From positions 1,958,501 to 2,022,500 of the forward strand of contig NZ_CP017940.1 in the NCBI RefSeq assembly GCF_002764115.1: a DNA stretch of 64,000 bases, written 5' to 3'. The translations under genes were made by a program, and so were the position numbers. Of the stretch, positions 8,582 through 18,546 are shown in pieces. This DNA comes from Phyllobacterium zundukense. Lineage in GTDB: Bacteria > Pseudomonadota > Alphaproteobacteria > Rhizobiales > Rhizobiaceae. The notes under the pieces were generated by a model that had not been told where the DNA came from, did no database searches, and saw only the letters and a list, made by a program, of their open reading frames with translations. Position 1 is the stretch's first letter; every line of letters begins with the position of its first letter.

Positions 8582-10107
8582 TAACCGACTGAGCCTTCGA
8601 GGCTGATGCCGATGAGCTTTTGCGCTTCAACCGCAAATTCCATCGGCAGCTCCTGAATGACTTCCTTGACGAAACCATTGACGATCAGCGCAATTGCTTC
8701 TTCTTCCGGAATACCGCGCTGCATCACATAGAACAGTGCGTCTTCGGAGATCTTCGAGGTGGTTGCCTCGTGCTCGAACTGCGCCGTGGCGTTCTTTGCC
8801 TCGATGTAGGGCACCGTATGCGCACCGCAGTCATTGCCGATCAGCAGTGAATCGCACTGGGTGAAGTTGCGGGCGTTTTCGGCCTTGCGATGCGCCGAAA
8901 CCAGGCCGCGATAGGTGTTGTTCGACTTGCCGGCCGAAATACCCTTGGAGATGATGCGGCTCGACGTGTTCTTGCCGAGATGCAGCATCTTGGTACCGCT
9001 GTCGATCTGCTGATGACCATTCGAAACGGCGATCGAATAGAACTCGCCGCGTGAATTGTCGCCGCGCAGGATAACCGACGGGTATTTCCAGGTGATCGCC
9101 GAACCGGTCTCGACCTGCGTCCAGGAAATCTTCGAATTGACGCCGCGGCAATCGCCACGCTTGGTGACGAAGTTGTAGATGCCACCCTTGCCTTCCGCGT
9201 CGCCAGGGAACCAGTTCTGCACCGTCGAATACTTGATCTCGGCATCGTCCAGCGCAATCAGCTCGACGACCGCTGCGTGCAGCTGGTTTTCGTCGCGCTG
9301 CGGCGCGGTGCAGCCTTCGAGATAGGACACATAAGCGCCCTCTTCGGCAATAATCAGTGTCCGTTCGAACTGGCCTGTATCCCGCTCATTGATGCGGAAG
9401 TAAGTGGACAGCTCCATCGGGCAACGCACACCCTTCGGCACATAGACGAACGAGCCGTCGGTAAAGACAGCCGAATTCAGCGTCGCGTAGAAATTATCCG
9501 AAACCGGGACAACCGTTGCGAGATACTTCTTCACCAGATCGGGATGTTCGCGGATCGCTTCCGAGATCGAGCAGAATATGACACCGGCTTTAGCAAGTTC
9601 CGCCTTGAACGTGGTGACGACCGAGACGCTGTCGAATACGGCATCCACCGCGACGCGGCCGGACTTGTAGACATTGTCGCTCGCTTCTTCTTCATCATCC
9701 GGGCTCGGTTCACCAACCTTGCGCACACCAGCCAGGATTTCCTGCTCTTTCAGCGGAATTCCGAGCTTTTCATAGGTGCGCAGCAGTTCCGGATCGACAT
9801 CGGCAAGCGAAGACGGACCGGTCTGGTTCTTTGGACCGGCGTAATAAACCATGTCCTGGAAGTCGATCTTTGGATAATTCACGCGTGCCCAAGTGGGCTC
9901 TTCCATCGTCAGCCAGCGTTCATAAGCCTTCAGACGCCATTCCAGCATCCATTCCGGCTCGTTCTTCTTGGCAGAGATAAAGCGAATGATATCTTCATTC
10001 AGGCCCTTCGGCGCCTTATCCATTTCGATAAGGGTTTCAAAGCCATATTTGTACTGGTCCACGTCCAGCGTACGGACACGATCAATAGTTTCCTGCACGG
10101 CAGGCAT
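8581..10107 (-). CDS. sufB: Fe-S cluster assembly protein SufB
   Basis: Main scaffold subunit of SufBC2D, 508 residues, the usual length for alphaproteobacterial SufB. It contains the conserved beta-helix core with YLEGCTAP, the [10 protein letters not shown] segment holding the scaffold cysteine, and the C-terminal [16 protein letters not shown] region that binds SufD. The ATG at 10107 starts [11 protein letters not shown]. It lies 167 bp behind the first desulfurase gene; that gap contains a perfect 12-bp palindrome and could hold a second promoter. Confidence 0.96.
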   Translation of the reverse strand: MPAVQETIDRVRTLDVDQYKYGFETLIEMDKAPKGLNEDIIRFISAKKNEPEWMLEWRLKAYERWLTMEEPTWARVNYPKIDFQDMVYYAGPKNQTGPSSLADVDPELLRTYEKLGIPLKEQEILAGVRKVGEPSPDDEEEASDNVYKSGRVAVDAVFDSVSVVTTFKAELAKAGVIFCSISEAIREHPDLVKKYLATVVPVSDNFYATLNSAVFTDGSFVYVPKGVRCPMELSTYFRINERDTGQFERTLIIAEEGAYVSYLEGCTAPQRDENQLHAAVVELIALDDAEIKYSTVQNWFPGDAEGKGGIYNFVTKRGDCRGVNSKISWTQVETGSAITWKYPSVILRGDNSRGEFYSIAVSNGHQQIDSGTKMLHLGKNTSSRIISKGISAGKSNNTYRGLVSAHRKAENARNFTQCDSLLIGNDCGAHTVPYIEAKNATAQFEHEATTSKISEDALFYVMQRGIPEEEAIALIVNGFVKEVIQELPMEFAVEAQKLIGISLEGSVG

Positions 10108-10194
10108 TGGCGTTCTCCATCCACGCGGGGTTCAAGGTCCCGCAGTTGCAAACGTCAAGGCGTATGTCGTCTTGAATATTTGCCTCTATGTAAT

Positions 10195-10206
10195 GTGCAA
10201 TTGCAC
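10195..10206. repeat. Perfect 12-bp palindrome upstream of sufB
   Basis: GTGCAATTGCAC is a perfect inverted repeat centred about 93 bp upstream of the sufB ATG, in the 167-bp gap after the first desulfurase gene. It has the size of a dimeric regulator half-site pair but matches no operator I can name with certainty (it is not a clear IscR, RirA or Irr box). It may be an operator for an internal promoter or simply chance. Confidence 0.35.
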
Positions 10207-10274
10207 GATTTAACACCGGTATTCACCGGATTTTTTGCAATTACCGGCTATTATTTGCCAATAATCGAAATTCT

Positions 10275-11450
10275 CTACGCCGCATCGGCTGCAGCCGGCT
10301 TCGACCGGTCGCGCCGCGCGACGATATTTTTCAGCGCATCGAGGAAAAGCGTGATGTCTTCCTCGCTGGTTTCCGGCGCCGTGGAGACCCGCAGACCACC
10401 GGTCCCATCGCCATATCCCATCGCTGCCAGCACATGGCTGGGGCCGACTTTTCCCGAGGAACAGGCAGAACCTGCCGATAGCGCAATTCCGCCGAGATCG
10501 AAAGCGATTTGCACGGTTTCCGCCTTCATTTCCGCCAGCGAGAACATGGTGGTGTTAGGCAGCCGCTCGACGTTTTCGCCGTAGATTATGGCGTCCGGTG
10601 CGATCGCGCGAATACTGTGCTCTATCGTCTCGCGAGTTCGTGCCGGCCAGCCACCGGAATTCAGACGCTCCCTGGCCACGCGCGCAGCCGCGCCAAAACC
10701 GGCAATCACCGGCAAGGCTTCCGTGCCGGCGCGATGGCCTTTTTCCTGTCCGCCGCCGCGAACCAGCGCCTTCGGCATCACAAGATCGGAGACGGCGACA
10801 ATTGCGCCTACACCCTTCGGTCCGCCAATCTTGTGCGAAGACAGGATGAGATAATCGGCAGAACATGTTGCAATATCAAGTGGAATACGCCCCGCAGCCT
10901 GAACCGCGTCAACCACGAACAGCCCGCCAAACTCCTTCACGAGCGCGCCGATTGCTGGGATCGGCTGCAACACGCCCGTTTCATTGTTCGCTGCCTGCAC
11001 GGCAACCAGAGGCAGGCCCTGGCTGCGATCATGCGAGCCAAGAAGCGCGCGCAAACGCTCAAGATCGAGCAAGCCATTGCCACCCACTGGCACTTTATCG
11101 ATCTGCTCCGCCGAAAACTGACCGCCGGCAAGCATGCAAGGGTGTTCGCTCGCACTGACATAGAGCCGCGACAGGCGCATCGGCGCCCGCCCCATCACAT
11201 AATGCGGGGTCAGCAGGGTTGAAGCTGCCTCGGTGGCACCCGATGTAAAGACCACATGATCAGGCTTGGCATTGACGAGGGCAGCCACTTCGCGGCGCGC
11301 TGCTTCAAGAATTGCCTTTGTGGCACGGCCTTCCTGATGAACGGATGACGGATTGCCTGTCTGCACAAGGGCATGGACGACAGCATCGCGCGCCGCCGGG
11401 ATCAGCGGCGCACTTGCATTATAGTCCAGATAGGTGCGATTGGTGGCCAT
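10275..11450 (-). CDS. Cysteine desulfurase, class I NifS/IscS-like, first suf operon gene
   Basis: A 391-residue PLP-dependent cysteine desulfurase of the NifS/IscS branch. The Schiff-base lysine is K207 in LSSHKIGGPKG, and the catalytic cysteine C330 lies in the longer mobile loop GSACSSGKVGPSHVL, as in class I enzymes. The opening YLDYNASAPL matches the family. It heads the suf operon, corresponding to sufS2 in the rhizobial order sufS2-B-C-D-S1-X-A. An ICE-like palindrome lies 106 bp upstream, suggesting iron control. The Ala-rich C-terminal tail is variable. Confidence 0.93.
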   Translation of the reverse strand: MATNRTYLDYNASAPLIPAARDAVVHALVQTGNPSSVHQEGRATKAILEAARREVAALVNAKPDHVVFTSGATEAASTLLTPHYVMGRAPMRLSRLYVSASEHPCMLAGGQFSAEQIDKVPVGGNGLLDLERLRALLGSHDRSQGLPLVAVQAANNETGVLQPIPAIGALVKEFGGLFVVDAVQAAGRIPLDIATCSADYLILSSHKIGGPKGVGAIVAVSDLVMPKALVRGGGQEKGHRAGTEALPVIAGFGAAARVARERLNSGGWPARTRETIEHSIRAIAPDAIIYGENVERLPNTTMFSLAEMKAETVQIAFDLGGIALSAGSACSSGKVGPSHVLAAMGYGDGTGGLRVSTAPETSEEDITLFLDALKNIVARRDRSKPAAADAA

Positions 11451-11550
11451 GCCATCCTATTCTTTTGAACTCTGCGCAGTCGAAAAGCGCAATTTTCTTG
11501 AAATTCAGCCTCGGACCAGCCTATTAAGCCGCTTCGAGATAAAATTCTAC

Positions 11551-11577
11551 ACCAGTTTTGAACGGTTCTAAACTGGT
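11551..11577. promoter_or_regulatory. Irr/ICE-like iron control palindrome
   Basis: The 17-bp core at 11556-11572, TTTTGAACGGTTCTAAA, matches the iron control element pattern TTTAGAA-N3-TTCTAAA bound by Irr in rhizobia with one mismatch. The symmetry extends to 27 bp (ACCAGTTT at one end, AAACTGGT at the other). It lies 106 bp upstream of the first suf gene and 72 bp upstream of the divergent hydrolase. Iron and Fe-S demand is a known Irr target, so control of the suf operon is the natural reading. Irr itself is not in this window. Confidence 0.65.
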
Positions 11578-11648
11578 TTTATGGGTGCTGTTGATTGCCG
11601 TCAAGCCCGGCCTGTCAAGAACCGCCCTACGGCCAAAGTGGAGTATAC

Positions 11649-12323
11649 ATGCCTGAAGTAATTTTCAATGGACCAGCGGGACGTCTTGAGGGCCGATATC
11701 AGCCTTCGACGGAAAAAAATGCCCCGATTGCGATTGTCCTCCATCCGCACCCGCAGTTTGGCGGGACCATGAACAACAAGATCGTCTACGATCTGTTCTA
11801 CATGTTCCAGCAGCGCGGTTTTACGACATTGCGATTCAACTTCCGTGGCATTGGCCGCAGCCAGGGTGAGTTCGATCATGGTTCGGGCGAATTGTCGGAT
11901 GCCGCTGGCGCACTAGACTGGGTGCAGTCGCTGCATCCGGATTCCAAGACCTGCTGGGTCGCCGGCTATTCCTTCGGCGCCTGGATCGGCATGCAGCTGC
12001 TGATGCGCCGCCCCGAGATCGAAGGCTTCATCTCCGTCGCTCCACAGCCCAACACCTATGATTTCTCCTTCCTCGCCCCTTGCCCCTCCTCCGGCCTGAT
12101 CCTTCATGGCGATCAGGACAAGGTCGCACCGCCCAAGGATGTCCAGGGCCTGGTAGACAAGCTGAAGACGCAGAAGGGTATCACCATCACCCAGAGGACG
12201 ATGGTCGGTGCCAACCACTTCTTCTCCGGCATGACCGACGAAGTCATTGCTGAATGCTCCGACTATCTTGATCGCCGCCTGAATGGCGAATTGGTCGAGG
12301 CCAAGCCGAAGCGCCTGCGCTAA
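11649..12323 (+). CDS. Alpha/beta hydrolase (COG2945-like)
   Basis: A 224-residue cytosolic alpha/beta-fold hydrolase. Nucleophile elbow GYSFGAW (G-x-S-x-G) around residue 107, acid in ILHGDQDKVAPP and histidine in VGANHFF complete the triad. The oxyanion region LHPHPQFGGTMNNK is typical of this small-hydrolase family. Start ATG at 11649 has GGAG upstream; the frame opens earlier without homology. The substrate is unknown. It is divergent from the suf operon and overlaps the 3' end of anmK by 4 bp tail to tail. Confidence 0.88.
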   Translation: MPEVIFNGPAGRLEGRYQPSTEKNAPIAIVLHPHPQFGGTMNNKIVYDLFYMFQQRGFTTLRFNFRGIGRSQGEFDHGSGELSDAAGALDWVQSLHPDSKTCWVAGYSFGAWIGMQLLMRRPEIEGFISVAPQPNTYDFSFLAPCPSSGLILHGDQDKVAPPKDVQGLVDKLKTQKGITITQRTMVGANHFFSGMTDEVIAECSDYLDRRLNGELVEAKPKRLR

Positions 12324-13450
12324 GAAGGCTTTACGAGCACGCCCCCGGACACGGGGGCGTTGCAGCCGGTGGTAGTCGGCCATGTCAGCGGCAATCCATC
12401 CAGCGCCCGCACGGCGAGATAGGCCCAGGCTTCGGCTTCCATTGAATCGCCGTTGAACCCCAGATCTTCCGCAACAATGACTTTTGCCTTGGTGGTCGCA
12501 GCGCCTTCCGCAAGATCGTTCATGATCGTCGTGTTCTTGCGTCCGCCGCCGCAAACGATCCAGAGCGATGGCTTTTCCGGCGCATAGGCACTGGCCTTGA
12601 GGATCGCCTCGGCTGTAACGCGCGCCAGAGTCCGCGCTCCGTCCGCCAGCTCGAGATCGCCAAGATCTGCAAGGGTAAAGTCATTGCGGTCCAGCGATTT
12701 GGGCGGTTTGAGGTCAAAGAATGGTTTCGTAAGATAGCGCGTAACAACATTGGCAATGATCTGGCCCTCGCTGGCGATCGAACCGCCCGCGTCGTAGGCG
12801 ATCCCCGCCTTGTCCGACACCCATTGGTCGATCAGCGCATTGCCCGGTCCGGTATCGAAAGCGATCGGGTCGTCACCACCTGAAATGATCGTGATGTTGG
12901 AAATGCCGCCGATATTGACGAAGACGACCGGCTTTCCCTTGCCGAGTTCGGCGGGAATGCGGGCTGCAAACGCCTGATGGTAAGCCGGCACGAGGGGCGC
13001 GCCCTGCCCGCCATGTATCATGTCATTGGCCCGCATGTCATAGACGACCGGAATGCCCGTCATATCAGCCAGCATCTTGCCGTCGCCAAGCTGAACGGTC
13101 AGGCTTTCCAGAGGCCGGTGCAGGACCGTCTGTCCATGAAAGCCAATAATATCAACGTCATTCTTGCCGATCTTATGATCAGACAGGAACTTGAGCACGG
13201 CGCCGCCGTGGCGCTTCGTCAGTTCCTTTTCGACAGCTCCCAGCAAACCTGGACGCTGGTCTCTTGTCCTGATCGATTTCGCATCCTCAAGACCGGCTTC
13301 GATCTGGCGCCGAAACGCAGTTTCATACGGCACGAAGTCCGAAGGACCCCGCCGGACCTCGGCGTCGCCGTCGGTTTCAATGAGGGCGATGTCGATTCCG
13401 TCCATGGAGGTACCGCTCATCAGTCCGATTGCACGCCGTATCGCTGCCAA
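12320..13450 (-). CDS. anmK: Anhydro-N-acetylmuramic acid kinase
   Basis: Kinase of peptidoglycan recycling that opens and phosphorylates 1,6-anhydro-MurNAc to MurNAc-6-phosphate. It has 376 residues. The family opening GLMSGTSMDGID is at residues 9-20, with the GFHGQTV and FVNIGGISN motifs and the DTGPGN loop downstream. The only early start in frame is TTG at 13450, supported by AAAGG eight bases upstream; the conserved region begins within ten residues. It is divergent from tyrS, a common arrangement in rhizobia. Confidence 0.94.
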   Translation of the reverse strand: MAAIRRAIGLMSGTSMDGIDIALIETDGDAEVRRGPSDFVPYETAFRRQIEAGLEDAKSIRTRDQRPGLLGAVEKELTKRHGGAVLKFLSDHKIGKNDVDIIGFHGQTVLHRPLESLTVQLGDGKMLADMTGIPVVYDMRANDMIHGGQGAPLVPAYHQAFAARIPAELGKGKPVVFVNIGGISNITIISGGDDPIAFDTGPGNALIDQWVSDKAGIAYDAGGSIASEGQIIANVVTRYLTKPFFDLKPPKSLDRNDFTLADLGDLELADGARTLARVTAEAILKASAYAPEKPSLWIVCGGGRKNTTIMNDLAEGAATTKAKVIVAEDLGFNGDSMEAEAWAYLAVRALDGLPLTWPTTTGCNAPVSGGVLVKPS

Positions 13451-13549
13451 GACACTGCCTTTCTTGTGATTCGATAAAGAATGATGTTAAACGGCTCCGT
13501 CTCACACGGCACGCATTTCGTGCACGCCGATTCAATCAGGAAAATGTCC

Positions 13550-14803
13550 ATGTCTGCCTTCAAATCCGAATTTCTGCACACGCTTTCCACGCGCGGCTTC
13601 ATCCATCAGACCTCCGACGATGCGGGTCTGGATGCGCTCTTCGCCCGGGAAACCGTGTCAGCCTATATCGGCTTTGATCCGACAGCCTCCAGCTTGCATG
13701 CGGGCAGCCTGTTGCAGATCATGATGCTCCATTGGATGCAAAAGACTGGTCATCGTCCGGTCGCCCTGATGGGCGGCGGCACCGGCATGGTTGGCGACCC
13801 CTCCTTCAAGGACGAGGCGCGCAAACTGATGACGCCGGAAACCATCCAGCACAATATCGATGGCATCAAGCGGGTTTTCTCGAACTACCTGAGCTTCGGC
13901 AATGGTCCGAAAGACGCGCTGATGGTCAACAATGCCGAATGGCTGTTGCCGCTCAACTACCTCGAATTCCTGCGCGATGTCGGTCAGCATTTTTCCGTCA
14001 ACCGCATGTTGTCCTTCGACTCGGTAAAACAGCGCCTCGATCGTGAGCAGTCGCTGTCCTTCCTCGAATTCAACTATATGATCCTGCAGGCCTATGATTT
14101 CGTCGAGCTGAACAAGCGCTATGGATTGCGCTTGCAGATGGGGGGCTCGGATCAATGGGGCAATATCGTCAATGGTATCGACCTTGGCCATCGCCTCGGG
14201 ACGCCGCAGCTCTACGCCCTCACCTCGCCGCTTCTGACCACCTCGTCGGGCGCCAAGATGGGCAAGTCGTTGAACGGCGCTGTCTGGCTCAACGCCGATC
14301 TCCTCAGCCCCTATGATTTCTGGCAATACTGGCGCAACACGGAAGATGCCGACGTCGAGCGCTTCCTCAAGCTCTACACGACATTGCCGCTGGACGAGAT
14401 TACCCGGCTCGCCTCCCTGGGCGGCGCGGAAATCAACGAGACAAAGAAGGTTCTGGCGACGGAGATCACAGCCTTGCTTCACGGTCGTGCCGCGGCCGAA
14501 GAAGCAGCGGAAACCGCGCGCAAAACCTTCGAGGAAGGCGCTTTGGCAACCAATTTGCCGACCATCGAGATCGCCACCGGTGAACTCGAAGCCGGAATCG
14601 GGATCCTGACACTTCTCGTCAAGGCAGGCCTTGCCGGATCGAACGGCGAAGCCCGCCGCCACATCCAGGGTGGCGCAGTGCGGGTCAACGACCTCGGCAT
14701 TGCCGACGAAAAGGCTAAAGTTGGGACGTCCGACGTTACTGCCGACGGCGTCATCAAGCTTTCGCTCGGCAAGAAGAAGCACATTCTGGTCCGGCCGGTC
14801 TAG
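13550..14803 (+). CDS. tyrS: Tyrosyl-tRNA synthetase
   Basis: Class I aminoacyl-tRNA synthetase charging tRNA-Tyr. The HIGH-like motif is SLHAG (after YIGFDPTAS), and the KMSKS-like motif is KMGKS in [17 protein letters not shown]-terminal S4 RNA-binding domain covers the last 60 residues ([17 protein letters not shown]). ATG at 13550 ([12 protein letters not shown]) gives 417 residues with AGGA eight bases upstream; two earlier starts (13481, 13544) are poorer. Confidence 0.96.
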   Translation: MSAFKSEFLHTLSTRGFIHQTSDDAGLDALFARETVSAYIGFDPTASSLHAGSLLQIMMLHWMQKTGHRPVALMGGGTGMVGDPSFKDEARKLMTPETIQHNIDGIKRVFSNYLSFGNGPKDALMVNNAEWLLPLNYLEFLRDVGQHFSVNRMLSFDSVKQRLDREQSLSFLEFNYMILQAYDFVELNKRYGLRLQMGGSDQWGNIVNGIDLGHRLGTPQLYALTSPLLTTSSGAKMGKSLNGAVWLNADLLSPYDFWQYWRNTEDADVERFLKLYTTLPLDEITRLASLGGAEINETKKVLATEITALLHGRAAAEEAAETARKTFEEGALATNLPTIEIATGELEAGIGILTLLVKAGLAGSNGEARRHIQGGAVRVNDLGIADEKAKVGTSDVTADGVIKLSLGKKKHILVRPV

Positions 14804-14821
14804 CACGGCAGTCGATGCCGA

Positions 14822-14999
14822 TAATCTCTCCCCTTGCGGGAGAGAAAGGATTTTCTTGGATTAGCCTCTTTGCTAAATCCTTAGAAAATCCAAGTGAGGG
14901 GATTGCATCTATCGCGCTGAATCCCCTCTCTGGCGATTTCTAGCACTTAGCAAGCGCCAAGATGCTGAAATCGCTTTCTCCCCACAAGGGGCGAGATAA
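14822..14999. repeat. MITE-like palindromic repeat, copy 1
   Basis: About 178 bp of non-coding DNA between convergent tyrS and the AsmA-like gene. The ends are TAATCTCTCCCC and GGGGCGAGATAA. Inside are two hairpins: one built from GGATTTTCTTGGATTAGC and GCTAAATCC...GAAAATCC, the other from GATTTCTAGCACTTAGC and its partner ending GCTGAAATC. The same element occurs inverted at 57262-57477. It has no coding capacity. Confidence 0.85.
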
Positions 15000-15008
15000 G
15001 CGGGCTTT

Positions 15009-18000
15009 CTACTGAAACTCGAAGATCGAGCGGAAAATACCAGGCGCAATCACCGAGATTGGATTGACGGTGATCTGCGGCTGCTTCAGCGGGCCAGACA
15101 ATTTGTAAGTGATGCCGATCAGCCCGCGATCACGGCCATTGCCAAGGAACAGTCCAAGTATGGGTAGATCGCTTAACATGCTGTTGAGGCCATAGGCGGG
15201 CATGAATGTTCCAGTGAGGGACATATTGCCCTGCGGATCGCTGAGTACGCCCTGGAATGTCGTGCCGATGGTCGAGCCGCGAATGACGCCATTGGCGAGA
15301 TTGATGTAGTTCGAGCCTTTTTCGATCTGCGAGAAACCGCGATCGAATGTGACTGTCGAAACGTCGATATTCTTCTGCACCGCATCGTTCAGGCTTGTGC
15401 CGTTCGGCGAAGTGGAAACGAGCTTGGCAAGACGGGGTTCATTGACCAGCGTGAAGTTCCGCGCATCGACCTGGCCGCGCAACGGGCCGTCGCCCTTGGA
15501 ATCCAGCGCGACGCTGATGCTGCCGCCCGACATCTTGTCATAGAAGCCGAAGAAGCGCAGGACCGCGCCGGCATCTTTTGACTGGAGGCTGATGGACCGT
15601 GCGCCGCTTTCGGAACTGTCCGTGGCAATCGCCTTTTGCCCGGATTTCGTTATCGCGTTGAATGCAAGACCGGAGACGTTGGAACCTACCCCTTCATAGG
15701 ACAGCGAAACATTGCGGAAGTTTTCCGAATAGAACCCCGCCACCTCGTCAATGTCCGCATTGACGAGGACACGCTGTTTGCTATCGCTATCGGCACCTTT
15801 TTGTTTCTTGTCGGTGATCTGGTTGAGCAAAGGGCGTGCGTCGAAGGATGTGCCGTTTACATCGACACGATACCCATACTTTGTCCGGGCGACCTTCACG
15901 GCGATATCGTCGCCGCGATTGAGCTTTACATTGCTGAAATCAGCGGAGGTCAGATCGCCACCCACGACCTTCACATCGCCACGCAAACGAAATGTGTCGC
16001 CGGATACATCCAGATCTCGGATGTTGACGTTGTCGCCGTCCTGCTGCAGCGCGAATTTGGCGCTCGCCTTGACCCCGGCCCCCTTGGTCCAGCCCAGTTG
16101 CGCCAGCTTGATTTCGGCCTTTGTCAGATCGGCTGTGGCGAGCCGCGAGCCGTCGGCAGCCTTGTCGATATCGACCGATATCGGACCGGCAAGCAGCGGA
16201 TCGAGCGCCGGAAACAGTGCATTGCGGGTCTTGTCATCGAGCTGGAGCGTTACGCTCTGTTCACGCTTGGCTGTATTGCCTCCCAATGGCTCGAACAGCT
16301 TCACTTCAGCCGGTACGCCATTGAGCTGCGCCCTGGCATCGATGCGCGCCTCGTCTTTCGTGACGAACAGTGTTCCATCGGCATCGGAGATTGTCTGCCC
16401 GTCGATCTTCTTGGCAATCGAAACATCGGATAGCGCCATGTCGGCCGACCATTTAAGGCTGCCCTCCGGCGAATGGCGCGTAACCGGGAATGTCACAAGG
16501 ACATGGGTCTTCACATTGCCCTTGATGTCTTCCGGAGCAAAGGGAAGGTTTTTCAGACCATTGATCGGTTTGAAGCCGATGATTTCCGCAACTGCAGAAG
16601 CATCTCCCTCCAGATTGAGGTCCAGTTCGGACAGAACCGGCCTTTGCGGACCCCACGGAATGATGAGCGTGCCATCAACAATCCGCGCCTCGCGATTGTT
16701 CGGGGTAAACGACGAACCTTTTTCCAGATTGATGGTCGTATAGGCGCCGCGCACGCTGATCTTCCCATCGGCATTGCGAACAGGCGGCAGATCACCAACG
16801 ATATCGAAGCGTGAATTTTCGATCGCAAAATCGACCTGGACCTCATCGGGTTTCAGCGGCGGCGGTTTTCCCGGTCCGTCGAAACGCCCGGCAGCAAAAA
16901 TCACGTCGATCCTGCTATCCTTCGCTGTGCCTCCATAGAGATTTTCCAGCACCCAGCGGCGGGCTCCCGTGGCAACCCAGACCGGCCACAGCTGCTTGGC
17001 GTGGGAAACCGGCATTTTGGGGATGCGCAAATCCAGGGTCATGGCGGGCGAGCCCTTGCCAAAGGTCGCACCGGCCTGGCCGTAGAGTTCGCTTTCGCCG
17101 TTGCCGCGCACGGCGATTTGGGAGACATCAAACTGCTTTTGCGCCGGATCATACCGCCCAGCAACCCGCGCATTGAACGCCAGTGCCGGTTCGGTGGAGT
17201 CCTTCGGCGCCGAAATCGCCTGCTGCGTGATCAATTCGAACCGGTAGCCGGGATTGGCCTGTACAGCTGCGTCCGCCGGGCGTGGCTCCGGCCCTACCGC
17301 ACCCTCGACGACACCCTTGAAAGCGCCGAAATGAATGTTGGACGGCTTGATCTCGATCTTGTCGGTGCCCGACACATGTTCGAAATTGATCTGGGTCCCG
17401 ACGTCCATGTCGTCGACATTGCCGACAGTAACCAGCCCCTCACCTATATTGAGCGCACCCCGTACACGTGAAGGTTCGGACGCAGTCGCGGCGATTCCGT
17501 CCAGCTTCACCTCGGCTTCGTTAGCATAGGCAAGATATGCTCCGTCCGGCTTGATACCGTCCATGTCGGGAACAGGTGCCTGGCCAAACTTGCCGACCAG
17601 CGGGATCTTGCTGATAGCCAGCGAGAAGGCTTCGATTTTTTCGCCAACTGCCGAACGTTTGGCCTGAGCGGCAATATCGATTTCCTTGCCTCGCCATTCC
17701 ACCGTGCCCTTAATTGACACCGGCCCACCCGCCTCCGACAGATCGAGATTGACGATGCGCAGGCGCTCCGGCGCTCCGGCAATCGTGAAATCAAACGACG
17801 TATCTGAAATCGTGATGTCGCGTGTCTCGCGCTGGTCGAGCAGGGAGACCGCGCTCTCGAGGCCAGCGAAGATCGCATTTGTCGCGCCATCGAGATCGAC
17901 CAGGCCGCGGTCATCGATGGGCACGAGAGCCATGAAATCGAAGGGGACTTGCGACGTCACCTTGATCTGCGCGCCGTCCAGTTCGAGCCGCTCTACCTGC

Positions 18001-18437
18001 ACATTTCCATGCAGCAGCGGCAGGGTCGCCAGACCGATGCGGACCGAGCGGACATTGTTGATCTCGATGCCACGCTTGGCGTCGGCAATATTCACGTTTC
18101 GGGCTTCGAGGGCGACGTGGCGGCGCTTATCAAGCGAAATCTGTGCGGACTGGATCGTCGCGACGGCTTCCGGGCCAAGGACCGTCTTCAGCGCCTGCTG
18201 AGCGCGCTGCGTCAACGCCTCGCCTCCAACGCCAACGCGCAGAATCACGAAGGCGATTCCGGCAAGTACAGCAATCAGAATCAGGAAGGAGGAAGCGGCA
18301 CCACAGACGAATCGCACGCGAGATCGCCTTGGCGGCATCACCACGGGAACCTCGCCTTGCTCGAAAGCCGAAGGGTAATGATGCAGTTTTGTGAAGTCTC
18401 GCTTTGTAAAACGGACTTTTTCCGGTTTCTCTGTCAA
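15009..18437 (-). CDS. AsmA-like/DUF3971 envelope protein (YhdP-like)
   Basis: A 1142-residue inner-membrane-anchored protein of the AsmA-like superfamily (TamB, YhdP relatives), which are thought to bridge the periplasm and move phospholipids to the outer membrane. A cytosolic N-terminus of about 40 residues is followed by one membrane segment (about residues 45-70, ASSFLILIAVLAGIAFVILRVG) and a very long beta-rich periplasmic region, ending in an AsmA-like C-terminal module with GIFRSIFEFQ. The start is TTG at 18437, with GGGAA just upstream; no ATG is available nearby. It lies between convergent tyrS and divergent bcp. Confidence 0.85.
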   Translation of the reverse strand: MTEKPEKVRFTKRDFTKLHHYPSAFEQGEVPVVMPPRRSRVRFVCGAASSFLILIAVLAGIAFVILRVGVGGEALTQRAQQALKTVLGPEAVATIQSAQISLDKRRHVALEARNVNIADAKRGIEINNVRSVRIGLATLPLLHGNVQVERLELDGAQIKVTSQVPFDFMALVPIDDRGLVDLDGATNAIFAGLESAVSLLDQRETRDITISDTSFDFTIAGAPERLRIVNLDLSEAGGPVSIKGTVEWRGKEIDIAAQAKRSAVGEKIEAFSLAISKIPLVGKFGQAPVPDMDGIKPDGAYLAYANEAEVKLDGIAATASEPSRVRGALNIGEGLVTVGNVDDMDVGTQINFEHVSGTDKIEIKPSNIHFGAFKGVVEGAVGPEPRPADAAVQANPGYRFELITQQAISAPKDSTEPALAFNARVAGRYDPAQKQFDVSQIAVRGNGESELYGQAGATFGKGSPAMTLDLRIPKMPVSHAKQLWPVWVATGARRWVLENLYGGTAKDSRIDVIFAAGRFDGPGKPPPLKPDEVQVDFAIENSRFDIVGDLPPVRNADGKISVRGAYTTINLEKGSSFTPNNREARIVDGTLIIPWGPQRPVLSELDLNLEGDASAVAEIIGFKPINGLKNLPFAPEDIKGNVKTHVLVTFPVTRHSPEGSLKWSADMALSDVSIAKKIDGQTISDADGTLFVTKDEARIDARAQLNGVPAEVKLFEPLGGNTAKREQSVTLQLDDKTRNALFPALDPLLAGPISVDIDKAADGSRLATADLTKAEIKLAQLGWTKGAGVKASAKFALQQDGDNVNIRDLDVSGDTFRLRGDVKVVGGDLTSADFSNVKLNRGDDIAVKVARTKYGYRVDVNGTSFDARPLLNQITDKKQKGADSDSKQRVLVNADIDEVAGFYSENFRNVSLSYEGVGSNVSGLAFNAITKSGQKAIATDSSESGARSISLQSKDAGAVLRFFGFYDKMSGGSISVALDSKGDGPLRGQVDARNFTLVNEPRLAKLVSTSPNGTSLNDAVQKNIDVSTVTFDRGFSQIEKGSNYINLANGVIRGSTIGTTFQGVLSDPQGNMSLTGTFMPAYGLNSMLSDLPILGLFLGNGRDRGLIGITYKLSGPLKQPQITVNPISVIAPGIFRSIFEFQ

Positions 18438-18546
18438 ATTCCCAAGCCAATTGAGGAATCAATTGGGAAACCGTAGACGATTCCCGTGCCTCTCTATAGT
18501 TGCGTAACTGAGGCGCGCATTCAATAATCAAAAGAAAGGCATTCCT

